Origin: an uncultured Erythrobacter sp.
GTDB lineage: Bacteria; Pseudomonadota; Alphaproteobacteria; Sphingomonadales; Sphingomonadaceae
Assembly: GCA_947501215.1 (NCBI GenBank)
Contig: CANMUS010000008.1
Location: 1-42,271, forward strand
Direction: 5' to 3'
Length of the DNA: 42,271 bases
The notes under the pieces were generated by a model that had not been told where the DNA came from, made no database searches, and worked only from the letters and a program-made list of their open reading frames with translations. Within the stretch, counting starts at the first letter, position 1. Each line of letters starts with the position of its first letter. Both the position numbers and the translations under genes were made by a program. Below, in pieces: positions 25,366 to 34,190 of the stretch.

Positions 25366-26610
25366 ATGGCGTCGCAAACCATCCTTCAGAAGCTTGAGAT
25401 TCTCGCCGATGCAGCGAAATACGATGCGTCCTGCGCGTCGTCCGGTACGGCGAAGAAGAACAGTCTGGGCGGCAAGGGGATCGGCTCGACGGAGGGGATG
25501 GGCATCTGCCACGCCTATGCGCCCGATGGCCGCTGCATCAGCCTGCTCAAGATCCTCCTGACCAATCACTGCGTGTTCGACTGCCATTACTGCGTCAATC
25601 GCAAGAGCTCGAACGTGGCGCGCGCGCGTTTCACGCCGCAGGAAGTGGTCGACCTGACGCTCGCCTTCTACCGGCGTAATTATATCGAAGGGTTGTTCCT
25701 GTCCTCAGGGATCGTGAAAAGCTCGAACCACACGATGGAGCAGATCGTGGAAGTCGCCCGCATCCTGCGGGAAGAACACGATTTTCGGGGCTACATCCAC
25801 CTCAAGACCATTCCCGAAGCCGATGCCGAGATTGTCCATCAGGCGGGGCTCTATGCCGACCGTGTGTCGATCAATGTCGAACTGCCGACCGACGGTGGCC
25901 TCATCCGCCTCGCGCCCGACAAGGATGCGCGCCAGATCGAAGGCGCGATGGGCAAGGTGAAGGCCGACCTCGTCGAGGCAAAGGATGCCCGCAAACGCTT
26001 CCGCCACGCGCCGCGTTTCGCGCCTGCGGGCCAATCGACGCAGATGATCGTCGGCGCGGATGCCGCGAGTGATGCCGATATCGTGGGTAAGGCGAGTCGG
26101 CTCTACGACAATTTCCGCCTGCGCCGGGTCTATTACAGCGCTTTCTCGCCGATCCCCGATGCCAGCGCGGTGTTGCCACTGAAACGCCCGCCGCTGATCC
26201 GCGAGCATCGGCTTTATCAATCGGACTGGCTGATGCGTTTCTATGGCTACAAGCCGACCGAGGTGATGCAGGCGACCGAGGCGGACGGGAACTTGCCGCT
26301 CGACATCGATCCCAAGCTCGCGTGGGCGCTCAAGTTTCGCGAGCAGTTCCCGCTCGATGTGAACCGTGCCAGTCGCGAGCAATTGCTGCGCGTGCCCGGT
26401 CTCGGCGTGAAGGCGGTCAACAAGATCATCGCCAGTCGCCGCCATCGCAATCTGCGGCTCGACGATGTGGCGTTGCTGACGCAATCGATCACCAAGGTGC
26501 GGCCGTTCATCTGTACGGTAGACTGGCGCCCGATCACGCTGACCGACCGTGCGGACCTGCGCAGCCTGCTCGCGCCGAAGACCGAGCAGCTGGAGCTGTT
26601 CGCGGCATGA
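25366..26610 (+). CDS. putative DNA modification/repair radical SAM protein (TIGR03916 type, UDG-linked)
   Basis: A 414-residue protein with a radical SAM core. The iron-sulfur motif is CVFDCHYC (Cys69, Cys73, Cys76; C-x3-C-x2-C), which should bind the [4Fe-4S] cluster that cleaves S-adenosylmethionine. Two other cysteines (Cys23, Cys48) lie upstream and Cys57 between. The C-terminal region has a helix-hairpin-helix DNA-binding motif, NRASREQLLRVPGLGVKAVNKIIASRR. Combined with its position immediately before udgX, this fits the radical SAM family known to be linked to the uracil-DNA glycosylase-like protein; its chemistry is not known to me. The start is ATG 25366, just after the LexA box; the frame is open further upstream but passes through that box and the carbonic anhydrase gene. 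Confidence 0.88.
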   Translation: MASQTILQKLEILADAAKYDASCASSGTAKKNSLGGKGIGSTEGMGICHAYAPDGRCISLLKILLTNHCVFDCHYCVNRKSSNVARARFTPQEVVDLTLAFYRRNYIEGLFLSSGIVKSSNHTMEQIVEVARILREEHDFRGYIHLKTIPEADAEIVHQAGLYADRVSINVELPTDGGLIRLAPDKDARQIEGAMGKVKADLVEAKDARKRFRHAPRFAPAGQSTQMIVGADAASDADIVGKASRLYDNFRLRRVYYSAFSPIPDASAVLPLKRPPLIREHRLYQSDWLMRFYGYKPTEVMQATEADGNLPLDIDPKLAWALKFREQFPLDVNRASREQLLRVPGLGVKAVNKIIASRRHRNLRLDDVALLTQSITKVRPFICTVDWRPITLTDRADLRSLLAPKTEQLELFAA

Positions 26611-28049
26611 GGTCCTCGCGCAGCCTCTCGGGCGTGAAGCTCGGAACTTATTACGTGGTGCACATGCCGGAGCCGGACGATTTCGACTTCTGGCGCGAGC
26701 GGGCGCGCGGGCTGATCCAGTGCGATGTCCCGCCCGACCGAATCGCCTGGGTCGAGCTGGGCGGCAGCGGCGACCTGTTCGCGCATGGGAAGCGCCGCAT
26801 GCCGGTGCCGCCGAAGGATGCCCCGCCGGTGCGCGCCAACCGCCGCTTCATCAGCCTGGCGCGCAATGCTACGCTTCATTCCGATCCCGAGCGCTTTGCG
26901 CTGCTCTACCGCCTGCTGTGGCGATTGCAGGCCAATCCGCGGATCATGGAGGACAAGGCGGACCTCGATGTCCGCAAGCTGGAAGAACTCGACAAGAATG
27001 TGCGCCGCGACAGCCACAAGATGCACGCTTTCGTCCGCTTTCGTCTGGTCGAAGATGAGGAGGGCGCCGAGCATTACGTCGCCTGGTTCGAGCCCGACCA
27101 CCACATTCTGCGCGCCAACGCTGGGTTCTTCATGCGCCGCTTTTCGAACATGCGCTGGTCGATCCTGACGCCGCGCGGCTCGCTCCACTGGGATGGCGAG
27201 ACGATGGCGGAAGGTCCGCCCGCCGATCGCAGCGACGCGCCGAGCGGCGATCCGACCGAGGATCTGTGGCGCAGCTATTACGCGTCCATCTTCAACCCTG
27301 CGCGTTTGAAGATCGGGGCAATGCTGAAGGAAATGCCCAAGAAATACTGGAAGAACATGTCCGAAGCCGCGCTCATTCCCGAGTTGGTGGCGGGCGCGCA
27401 GAAGCGGGAAAGTGCGATGGTCGAGAAGGGAACGCTGGAATTCGAGGAGCGGCCTGAAACGCTCGCAGCGATCGACAAGGCGATCCATGCCTGCCGCAAG
27501 TGCCCGATCGGCCAGCTCGACAACCATGCGGTGATGGGCGAGGGACCGCAGGATGCTGCGTTGATGATCGTCGGCGAACAGCCGGGCGATCAGGAGGACC
27601 AGCAGGGGCGGCCCTTCGTGGGGCCGGCGGGCCAGCTGCTCGATACGCATCTGGAGAAGGTCGGGATCGACCGCCGCGCGGCTTACGTCACCAATACGGT
27701 CAAGCACTTCAAATATGTCCAGCGGGGCAAGCGGCGCATCCACCAGCCGCCGGGCGCGAAGGAGATCGACACCTGCCGCTGGTGGATCGAGAGCGAGCGC
27801 GCGATCGTGCAACCCAAGCTAATCCTCGCGATGGGGGCAAGTGCAGCGCGCGGCATGCTGGGCAAGACTGTCAGCATCACCAAGGTCCGCGGCGAACCGA
27901 TTGCGCTCGAAGACGGCAGCGAGCTGTGGGTGACGGCGCATCCATCCTACCTCCTGCGGCTCGATGGGTCCGCGCGCGAGGAGCAGGCGCGCCTGTTCGA
28001 TGCCGATCTTGCCGCAGTGAAGGAACGGCTCGAGGAACTGGCAGGGTGA
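26607..28049 (+). CDS. udgX: UdgX family uracil-DNA-binding protein fused to a TIGR03915/DUF4130-type domain
   Basis: A 480-residue two-part protein. The N-terminal part (about 1-250) is the SAM-linked DUF4130-like domain with GTYYVVHMPEPDDFDFWRE, FALLYRLLWRL, HKMHAFVRFR and WFEPDHHILRANAGFF. The C-terminal part (about 285-480) is a family-4-like uracil-DNA glycosylase: GEQPGDQEDQQGRPFVGPAG (Gly323 onward), AHPSYLLR at 444-451, and cysteines 296, 299 and 390 suited to an iron-sulfur cluster. KRRIH (375-379) is the UdgX hallmark; the equivalent His in Mycobacterium smegmatis UdgX forms a covalent bond with the abasic sugar after removing uracil. His379 is intact here. The start ATG overlaps the radical SAM stop, and dnaE2 begins five bases downstream. 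Confidence 0.94.
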   Translation: MRSSRSLSGVKLGTYYVVHMPEPDDFDFWRERARGLIQCDVPPDRIAWVELGGSGDLFAHGKRRMPVPPKDAPPVRANRRFISLARNATLHSDPERFALLYRLLWRLQANPRIMEDKADLDVRKLEELDKNVRRDSHKMHAFVRFRLVEDEEGAEHYVAWFEPDHHILRANAGFFMRRFSNMRWSILTPRGSLHWDGETMAEGPPADRSDAPSGDPTEDLWRSYYASIFNPARLKIGAMLKEMPKKYWKNMSEAALIPELVAGAQKRESAMVEKGTLEFEERPETLAAIDKAIHACRKCPIGQLDNHAVMGEGPQDAALMIVGEQPGDQEDQQGRPFVGPAGQLLDTHLEKVGIDRRAAYVTNTVKHFKYVQRGKRRIHQPPGAKEIDTCRWWIESERAIVQPKLILAMGASAARGMLGKTVSITKVRGEPIALEDGSELWVTAHPSYLLRLDGSAREEQARLFDADLAAVKERLEELAG

Positions 28050-28053
28050 CGGT

Positions 28054-31000
28054 GTGCCGGAGAACGACCACCAGATCCCCAAGCGCAGGATCGATGTCGA
28101 TCCCGATCTCGTAAGGGCGCCGCAGCGCGCACCTTTCGTCGAACTGGGGCTCGTTTCCTGCTTCAGCTTCCTACGCGGAGCCTCCGATGCGGTCGATCTG
28201 GTCGAGCGGGCCTATGGGCTCGGCTACGATGCGATCGGCATTGCCGATGCCAATACCATGGCCGGGGTGGTGCGCATCCATAGCGAGGCGAAAACCCTTA
28301 AGTTGAAGCCGCTTATCGGCTGCAGGATAGAAACGGTCGAAGGTTTCGCCTTCCTCGCCTATCCCAAGGATCGCGCCGCTTACGGGCGTCTGTGCCAGCT
28401 GATCTCGCAGGGGCGCATGGCCACGCTGGAGGGTGAGTGGCAGGCCAAGGGTGAGTGCCACATCTCGCTGGCCATGCTCGCTGCGCAGAGCGAGGATGTG
28501 CAGCTGATCCTCGTACCACCGTCCGATCTTGGGCAGCACTTCACTATTGCGATCCCGAGCAATGTCGTGCCGTTTCGCCAGGCGGATACAGGGGAGGCAG
28601 TCGAAACCCGGTGGACGCAGGTCGAGGGTGACTTGGCCAACCTTCTCTTGCACCTGACCAGCCAACTCCCGACGATGCGACATATCGCCGCGAGCTATCT
28701 CTACACCGCCAGCGATATCGAACGGATCGAGCGGCTCGATGATCTCGCGCGGACCAACGGCCTGTGCATCCTCGCCAGCAACGACGTGCATTACGCCACG
28801 CCCGACAAGCGGCCCCTGCAGGATGTGATGACCGCCATCCGCCACAAGACCACAGTGGCCGAGGCCGGGCACCTGCTGTTCGGCAATGCCGAGCGGTACC
28901 TCAAGTCGCCTGCCGCCATGGTCCGCATGTTCGCCCGCTGGCCACATGCCATCGCCGCCACGCGCGAAGTGGCCGATGCCTGCGATTTCAGCCTCGACAC
29001 GCTGAAATACGAATATCCCGAAGAGCTTTATCCCGGCGGCGTCGACCCGCAGGGCTATCTCGAAAGCGAAACCTGGAAGGGGGCCGCCTGGCGCTATCCT
29101 GAAGGCATTCCCGATAGCCTGCGCGAGACTTTGCACAAGGAACTCGCGCTGATCGGAAAGATGCAGCTTGCGCGTTATTTCCTGACCATCAAGGACATCG
29201 TCGATTTCGCGCGCAACAAGGTCGATCCGCCGATCCTGTGTCAGGGACGTGGCAGCGCAGCCAATTCGGCCGTCTGCTACTGCCTCGGCATCACCAGCGT
29301 CGATCCTGAAAAGCACCAGCTGCTGTTCGACCGCTTCATCTCCGAAGACCGCAAGGAGCCGCCCGACATCGATGTCGATTTCGAGCATGAGCGGCGCGAG
29401 GAAGTGATCCAGTATCTCTATCGCAAATACGGCCGCCACCGGGCCGGCCTGTGCGCCACGGTGATCCACTATCGCCCGCGCATGGCGATCCGCGAGGTGG
29501 GCAAGGCGATGGGCCTTTCCGAGGATGTCACCGCCGTGCTGGCGCGCACCGTCTGGGGCGGATGGGGACGCACGATCGACGAGGGGCATGTCGAGAACGA
29601 AACCGGCCTCGACCTCACCGATCCGCATTTGCGCCGCGTGCTCAAGCTGACTGAGCAGATGATCGGCATGCCGCGCCATCTCAGCCAGCATGTCGGCGGT
29701 TTCATCCTGACCGACGGCCCGCTGACCGAGATGGTCCCGATCGGGAACGGCGCCATGCCCGATCGCAGCTTCATCGAGTGGGACAAGGACGACATCGACG
29801 ATCTCGGCATCCTCAAGGTCGACGTGCTTGCGCTCGGCATGTTAACTTGCATCCGCAAGGGGCTGAAACTGCTGGAAGATCATCATGGCAAGAGCTACGA
29901 GCTCGCGACCATCCCGCGTGAGGATCCGGCGGTCTACGACATGCTGTGCACGGGCGATTCGCTCGGCGTGTTCCAGGTCGAAAGCCGAGCGCAGATGAAC
30001 ATGCTCCCGCGGCTCCGACCGCGCGAATTCTACGATCTCGTCGTGCAGGTCGCCATCGTCCGGCCCGGGCCGATCCAGGGCGACATGGTTCACCCCTATC
30101 TCAAGCAGCGCCGCCGGGCTCGCCAGGGCAAGACCGATTTCTACCTGCCGTCGCCCGCGCCGGAGCACGGTCCGCCCGACGAACTCTCGTCGATCCTGGA
30201 GCGGACATACGGCGTTCCGATCTTCCAGGAACAGGCAATGAAGATCGCCATCGATGCGGCGAAGTTCAGCTCGAAGGAGGCGAACCGGCTGCGCAAGGCC
30301 ATGGCGACCTTCCGCAGCCGCGGCATGGTGAACGAGCATCAGGATATGATGGTCGGCCGCATGATCGAACGCGGCTACGATCCCGAATTTTCCGCACGGT
30401 GCTTCGAGCAGATCAAGGGCTTCGGTGAATACGGCTTCCCGGAAAGCCACGCCGCCAGCTTCGCCCACCTCGTCTATGTGTCGAGCTGGATGAAGTGCCA
30501 TTACCCGGCGGCCTTCGCCTGCGCGCTGCTCAATTCGCAGCCGATGGGCTTTTATGCCCCGGCGCAGATCGTGCGCGATGCGCGCGAACATGGCGTCACG
30601 GTGCTGCCCGCCGACGTCAATCTGTCCGACTGGGACTGCACGCTGGAAGAGTGCCAAGGGGAGATCGCCTTGCGCCTCGGCCTCAGGCAGGTCGACGGCT
30701 TGCGCGAGGCCGTGGCGGCACGGCTGATCGGGGAGCGCGAGGAACGGGGGCCCTATGCCGACGTCACGGCGCTGCGGGACCGTGCCCGCATCGGCCCTTC
30801 GCATGTCGAGCGGCTTGCCAGCGCCGATTGCTTCGGTTCGATCGCGCTGTCGCGACGCCAGGCGCTGTGGGATGCGCGCAGCCTGATTCCCGAGCCCGAC
30901 CTGCCGCTTTTCGCCGCCGCGGCGGAGCGGGAGGAAGGTGCCGAAACGTCGGCCACGCAGCTGCCTTACATGCCGCTGAGCGAGGAAGTCGTGGCGGATT

Positions 31001-31611
31001 ACCAGACCACGCGGCTCAGCCTGAAGGCGCATCCGATGTCGTTCCTGCGCGATGATTTGGATGCGCGCGGCTTCGTGCGCGCGTGCGACCTGCGCGAGCG
31101 CAAGTTTCGCTCCACCGTCAACGTGGCAGGCGTGGTGCTGATCCGCCAGCAACCGGGCAGCGCCAAGGGAGTGTGCTTCATCACGCTGGAGGATGAGACC
31201 GGCGTCGTGAACCTCGTCATCTGGCCTGATCTCAAGGCCCGCCAGCGCAAGGTGGTAATGGGTGCGCGGCTGATGGAAGTGCGGGGGCGCGTGGAATATG
31301 ACGACGAGGTCGTACATGTCATTGCCCAGCACATGACCGATGCGACGCAGGATCTCCACCGCCTGTCGGACGACCTGCTGGTCGCGCCGATCGCGCGGGC
31401 GGACCATGTGAACAGCCCGCTCCCGTCGCATTGCAAGGCGGGATGGGAGAACCCGGCCGGGAGCGCCGATGCTCCGGCTTCCGAAACCACGGCGAAACCG
31501 CCGCCGAAGGACGACTGGCAGGACCCGCCGCCGGGCAATCGCGAGTGCGGATGGGGCGGGGGGCATCCGCGCGATGTGCGCGTGATCCCGAAATCGCGCG
31601 ACTTCCATTGA
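28054..31611 (+). CDS. dnaE2: error-prone DNA polymerase III alpha subunit DnaE2
   Basis: An 1185-residue C-family polymerase that does the synthesis past damaged bases in the ImuA-ImuB-DnaE2 mutasome. The N-terminal PHP domain begins ELGLVSCFSFLRGASDAVDLVERA. The palm contains LCQGRGSAANSAVCYCLGIT and PDIDVDFEHERR, with the catalytic aspartates. FGEYGFPESHAASFAHLVYVSSWMKCHYP follows, then a helix-hairpin-helix region and an OB domain (NVAGVVLIRQQPGSAKGVCFITLEDETG). The C-terminus DVRVIPKSRDFH is typical of DnaE2 rather than replicative DnaE1. The start is GTG 28054, after a gap of four bases from udgX. The gene shares the SOS-controlled transcript with the radical SAM and udgX genes. Confidence 0.95.
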   Translation: MPENDHQIPKRRIDVDPDLVRAPQRAPFVELGLVSCFSFLRGASDAVDLVERAYGLGYDAIGIADANTMAGVVRIHSEAKTLKLKPLIGCRIETVEGFAFLAYPKDRAAYGRLCQLISQGRMATLEGEWQAKGECHISLAMLAAQSEDVQLILVPPSDLGQHFTIAIPSNVVPFRQADTGEAVETRWTQVEGDLANLLLHLTSQLPTMRHIAASYLYTASDIERIERLDDLARTNGLCILASNDVHYATPDKRPLQDVMTAIRHKTTVAEAGHLLFGNAERYLKSPAAMVRMFARWPHAIAATREVADACDFSLDTLKYEYPEELYPGGVDPQGYLESETWKGAAWRYPEGIPDSLRETLHKELALIGKMQLARYFLTIKDIVDFARNKVDPPILCQGRGSAANSAVCYCLGITSVDPEKHQLLFDRFISEDRKEPPDIDVDFEHERREEVIQYLYRKYGRHRAGLCATVIHYRPRMAIREVGKAMGLSEDVTAVLARTVWGGWGRTIDEGHVENETGLDLTDPHLRRVLKLTEQMIGMPRHLSQHVGGFILTDGPLTEMVPIGNGAMPDRSFIEWDKDDIDDLGILKVDVLALGMLTCIRKGLKLLEDHHGKSYELATIPREDPAVYDMLCTGDSLGVFQVESRAQMNMLPRLRPREFYDLVVQVAIVRPGPIQGDMVHPYLKQRRRARQGKTDFYLPSPAPEHGPPDELSSILERTYGVPIFQEQAMKIAIDAAKFSSKEANRLRKAMATFRSRGMVNEHQDMMVGRMIERGYDPEFSARCFEQIKGFGEYGFPESHAASFAHLVYVSSWMKCHYPAAFACALLNSQPMGFYAPAQIVRDAREHGVTVLPADVNLSDWDCTLEECQGEIALRLGLRQVDGLREAVAARLIGEREERGPYADVTALRDRARIGPSHVERLASADCFGSIALSRRQALWDARSLIPEPDLPLFAAAAEREEGAETSATQLPYMPLSEEVVADYQTTRLSLKAHPMSFLRDDLDARGFVRACDLRERKFRSTVNVAGVVLIRQQPGSAKGVCFITLEDETGVVNLVIWPDLKARQRKVVMGARLMEVRGRVEYDDEVVHVIAQHMTDATQDLHRLSDDLLVAPIARADHVNSPLPSHCKAGWENPAGSADAPASETTAKPPPKDDWQDPPPGNRECGWGGGHPRDVRVIPKSRDFH

Positions 31612-31672
31612 TGCGGGAGCGAACCGCGCCGCAAGCGGTTTGGTCCGGTATGCAGGTCGGCAGCACCAATCG

Positions 31673-32398
31673 ATGAAAATTGACATATCCCGCCGCATCG
31701 GCCGCTTTCGTGCCGACCGTCGCGTAGTAATCCTGCTAGTGCTAATCGGCTTGGGGCTTGCCGGCCGGGTGTGGCTGGCCGAGCATCCCGAGCATAACCC
31801 CTGGGCACCGCTCGACCTGCGTGACCCCGTGGGGTGGGCGACGGAAGCGAAGCTCCTCGCACTGCGAAACGATCCCGCACAATGTCGCGCCGCGCTGGAG
31901 CGGAGTGAGATTGCCTTCACTTCGCTCGATCCCGCAGGAGAGGGAGCCTGCAGGCGCGAGGACCGGACGCGGCTCGATGGGTACCCTCTATCGCCATCGA
32001 CACCCGCCATGACCTGTCCGACGACTGTCGCGCTTTATTTGTGGGAACGCGACATACTCGAACCATTGGCGCGGGAGCTATTCGATAGCGAAATCGAACA
32101 AATCGAACATCTTGGAGCATACTCCTGCCGTCGTCTCTACGGTCGTGACGAGGGTCCCTGGAGCGAACATGCCACGGCCAATGCCATCGATATCGCCGGC
32201 ATCCGGCTATCCGACGGGACGCAAATCAGCGTGCTTGACGATTGGGATGCGGACGGCCCGAAAGCGGAATTCCTACGCCGTGCCCGCGATGGAGCCTGCG
32301 ACGGCTTCACAACCGTCTTGAGCCCGGCCTACAACGCCGCCCATGCGGATCACTTTCACCTCGACATGAGTGCTCGCTGGCGGGGCGTGTGCCGTTGA
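31673..32398 (+). CDS. extensin-like (LAS-fold) family protein
   Basis: A 241-residue protein with an N-terminal hydrophobic anchor (about 18-35, VVILLVLIGLGLAGRVWL) after a short basic tail, then a periplasmic domain. The domain carries the LAS/extensin-like zinc motif: EHATANAIDIAG (H-x6-D) and AADHFHL-type HADHFHLDM (HxH). Six cysteines (for example in CRAAL, ACRRE, TCPTT, SCRRL, ACDG and VCR) suggest disulfides. LAS-fold relatives are peptidoglycan D-Ala-D-Ala peptidases, so a cell-wall role is likely but not proven. ATG 31673 places the hydrophobic segment normally. It lies 61 bases after dnaE2 on the same strand. Its stop directly abuts the convergent gene's stop. Confidence 0.83.
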   Translation: MKIDISRRIGRFRADRRVVILLVLIGLGLAGRVWLAEHPEHNPWAPLDLRDPVGWATEAKLLALRNDPAQCRAALERSEIAFTSLDPAGEGACRREDRTRLDGYPLSPSTPAMTCPTTVALYLWERDILEPLARELFDSEIEQIEHLGAYSCRRLYGRDEGPWSEHATANAIDIAGIRLSDGTQISVLDDWDADGPKAEFLRRARDGACDGFTTVLSPAYNAAHADHFHLDMSARWRGVCR

Positions 32399-33394
32399 TC
32401 AACGCGGCGACGCACAGTCTACAACGCGCGTCATTGAATGGTCATCGTTTTGTTCGAGGCTTTCGCAGGGAGCCTTGGTCAGCAACACGCCATAGCGGTC
32501 CGTCGACATGAGAATCGTGTCGTCATCGACCTTCTCCAGCCGCGGATCGGAGTGCAAAACCTTCATCACGTCCCAGCGCAATGGCATGTCGGGATTGAAG
32601 GGCTCTTCGGTCAGCGGTTCGCAGTCGGTTGCGCTGGGCGGCAGCGCGGCACCACCGATCTTCTCGACGACTCCCGCCTCCGTGTACCGATAGGCGATCT
32701 GGTATTGCGGGCAGCGTGAATAGCCAACCTCGATCCCGTCGAAGACGATGCGTCCGGGCACCTCGGACAATCCGATCCCGGCATGACCACCTTGCTCGAG
32801 ATAATGGGTGATCCCGACCATGCGCCATTCGCCAAGCAATTCCTGCGGTGGCAGCAAATTGGCAAGTCGCCGCTGAGCCGGCCGCTCTAGCAGCAACTGC
32901 GTTTCTCCGGCAGTGAGCAACAATCGGCCATCCGGCAATCGTTCCACGCTCGGATTGCGGTCGAAGAAAGTGAAAAGCTGACGATCCCGCTCTTCCCTCT
33001 CGGGTCCGCAGCCGATCTCGGTCTGAAAGCGTTGGCCGGGCGACGACACGAAGCGCCCGTCGCGCACGGCTCCCGACGCACCCGAGTAGTTGCATTCGAT
33101 CTGCAGGCTCACGCCTTTGTCACCGAAGTCGGCGAAAGCGGCCCGTGTCGAACCCGACAGGCGGTGCGGTTCATGGCCGTCGAAATTGACGATGTCCCAC
33201 TCGCCGAGGATGTCCTGGCTGCTGGCAACCGGTTCAACTTGCACAGTGGCGCGGCTTGGGTCGACCGGGGCAGCCGTCACCGGTGCAGGCTCTCCCAACT
33301 GCTGCACAGCAGGCACGCACGCGAAAAGTGTCGCGGTGGCGCAGGTGGCACCAAGCGCGCAGATGAAGCGCTCGAGCGGGGAGGATTGCTGCAT
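32399..33394 (-). CDS. META/HslJ-like domain lipoprotein
   Basis: A 331-residue envelope protein. A hydrophobic N-terminal signal ends in LFAC (Cys26), a fair lipobox, so it is probably lipidated. A META-type domain follows at about residues 60-165: LGEWDIVNFDGHEP, ECNYSGASGAVRDGRF, QRFQTEIGCGPEREERDRQLFTFFD and RLPDGRLLLTAGETQLLLER. A second unit starting LLGEWRMVGITHYLEQGGH (about 187) resembles a degenerate repeat with C-terminal cysteines. META proteins are often linked to stress or antibiotic tolerance, with no agreed function. The stop codons of this gene and the extensin-like gene meet in the palindrome TGATCA. Confidence 0.78.
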   Translation of the reverse strand: MQQSSPLERFICALGATCATATLFACVPAVQQLGEPAPVTAAPVDPSRATVQVEPVASSQDILGEWDIVNFDGHEPHRLSGSTRAAFADFGDKGVSLQIECNYSGASGAVRDGRFVSSPGQRFQTEIGCGPEREERDRQLFTFFDRNPSVERLPDGRLLLTAGETQLLLERPAQRRLANLLPPQELLGEWRMVGITHYLEQGGHAGIGLSEVPGRIVFDGIEVGYSRCPQYQIAYRYTEAGVVEKIGGAALPPSATDCEPLTEEPFNPDMPLRWDVMKVLHSDPRLEKVDDDTILMSTDRYGVLLTKAPCESLEQNDDHSMTRVVDCASPR

Positions 33395-33436
33395 CCTCTC
33401 AGATTCGCACGCCGTGCCTTGTCGCAGGCTGAACGG

Positions 33437-34159
33437 TCAGGCTTCGAGGGAGTATCCCGCACTGCGGACCGTTCGTATCGGATCCTTGGCACCGTCGATC
33501 TCGATGGCCTTGCGCAGGCGGCGGATGTGAACGTCGACGGTCCGCAGCTCGATTTCGCTTTCGGTACCCCATACGCCGTCGAGCAACTGGCCGCGGCTGA
33601 ATACCCGGCCCGGGCTTTCCATGAAAAACTTGAGCAGCCGGTATTCGGTCGGGCCCAGCTGTACACCCTGACCGCGGCGAGTGACCTTGTGCGCGACCGG
33701 GTCGAGCACGATGTCGCCCACCGCGATCGTCTCACCGGCGAGCACGGGCCGAATACGCCGCATCACGGCCGCAACGCGCGCCAGAAGCTCGCGCGGGCTG
33801 AAGGGTTTGGTGAGGTAGTCGTCGGCACCGGTGTCGAGGCCCCTGACCCGATCGTCCTCGGTCTCGCGCGCGGTGAGCATGATGATCGGGACATGCGCCG
33901 TTTCCTTGTCACGGCGCAGGCGACGGCAGACTTCGATCCCGCTGGTTCCTTCAATCATCCAGTCTAAGATTACGAGGTCGGGCGTTTCTTCCGATGCCAT
34001 GAGCAGCGCCTCATCGCCATCGGCGGTGGTGCGCACATCGTAGCCTTCATTGGCAAAACGATATTCGAGCAGTTCGGAGAGGGCCGGATCGTCCTCTACC
34101 AGCAATAGCTTGGCCGCGTTCAAATCCTTGCCTTCCCGCGATGATTCCTTGTCGGGCAT
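33437..34159 (-). CDS. phoB: phosphate regulon response regulator PhoB
   Basis: A 240-residue OmpR/PhoB-type response regulator. The receiver domain (about 15-130) has acidic residues VEDD, phosphoacceptor Asp66 in LVILDWMIEG, and the conserved Lys in YLTKPFSPREL. The winged-helix DNA-binding domain (about 140-237) includes LGPTEYRLLKFFMESPGRVFSRGQLLDGVWG and VDVHIRRLRKAIE...RTVRSAGYSL. When PhoR phosphorylates it under low phosphate, it should bind Pho boxes such as those upstream of the porin and pstS in this window. It is the last gene of the pst-pho run, 31 bases after phoU. The first dozen residues (MPDKESSREGKDL) are an extra, poorly conserved leader. Confidence 0.95.
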   Translation of the reverse strand: MPDKESSREGKDLNAAKLLLVEDDPALSELLEYRFANEGYDVRTTADGDEALLMASEETPDLVILDWMIEGTSGIEVCRRLRRDKETAHVPIIMLTARETEDDRVRGLDTGADDYLTKPFSPRELLARVAAVMRRIRPVLAGETIAVGDIVLDPVAHKVTRRGQGVQLGPTEYRLLKFFMESPGRVFSRGQLLDGVWGTESEIELRTVDVHIRRLRKAIEIDGAKDPIRTVRSAGYSLEA

Positions 34160-34190
34160 GGCAGTATGACCTTCGCGCTACAGAATTGTG

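Noticed and set aside
26322..26606. N-terminal extension of UdgX by 95 residues
   Set aside because: The region codes for the C-terminus of the radical SAM protein in another frame; the ATGA overlap at 26607 is the natural start.
26247..27812. A 521-residue open frame antisense to udgX
   Set aside because: No recognisable domain; UdgX motifs (GEQPGDQED, KRRIH, AHPSYLL) fix the coding strand.
29842..32010. A 722-residue open frame antisense to dnaE2 and the extensin-like gene
   Set aside because: It crosses two well-supported genes, and its translation shows only compositional bias.
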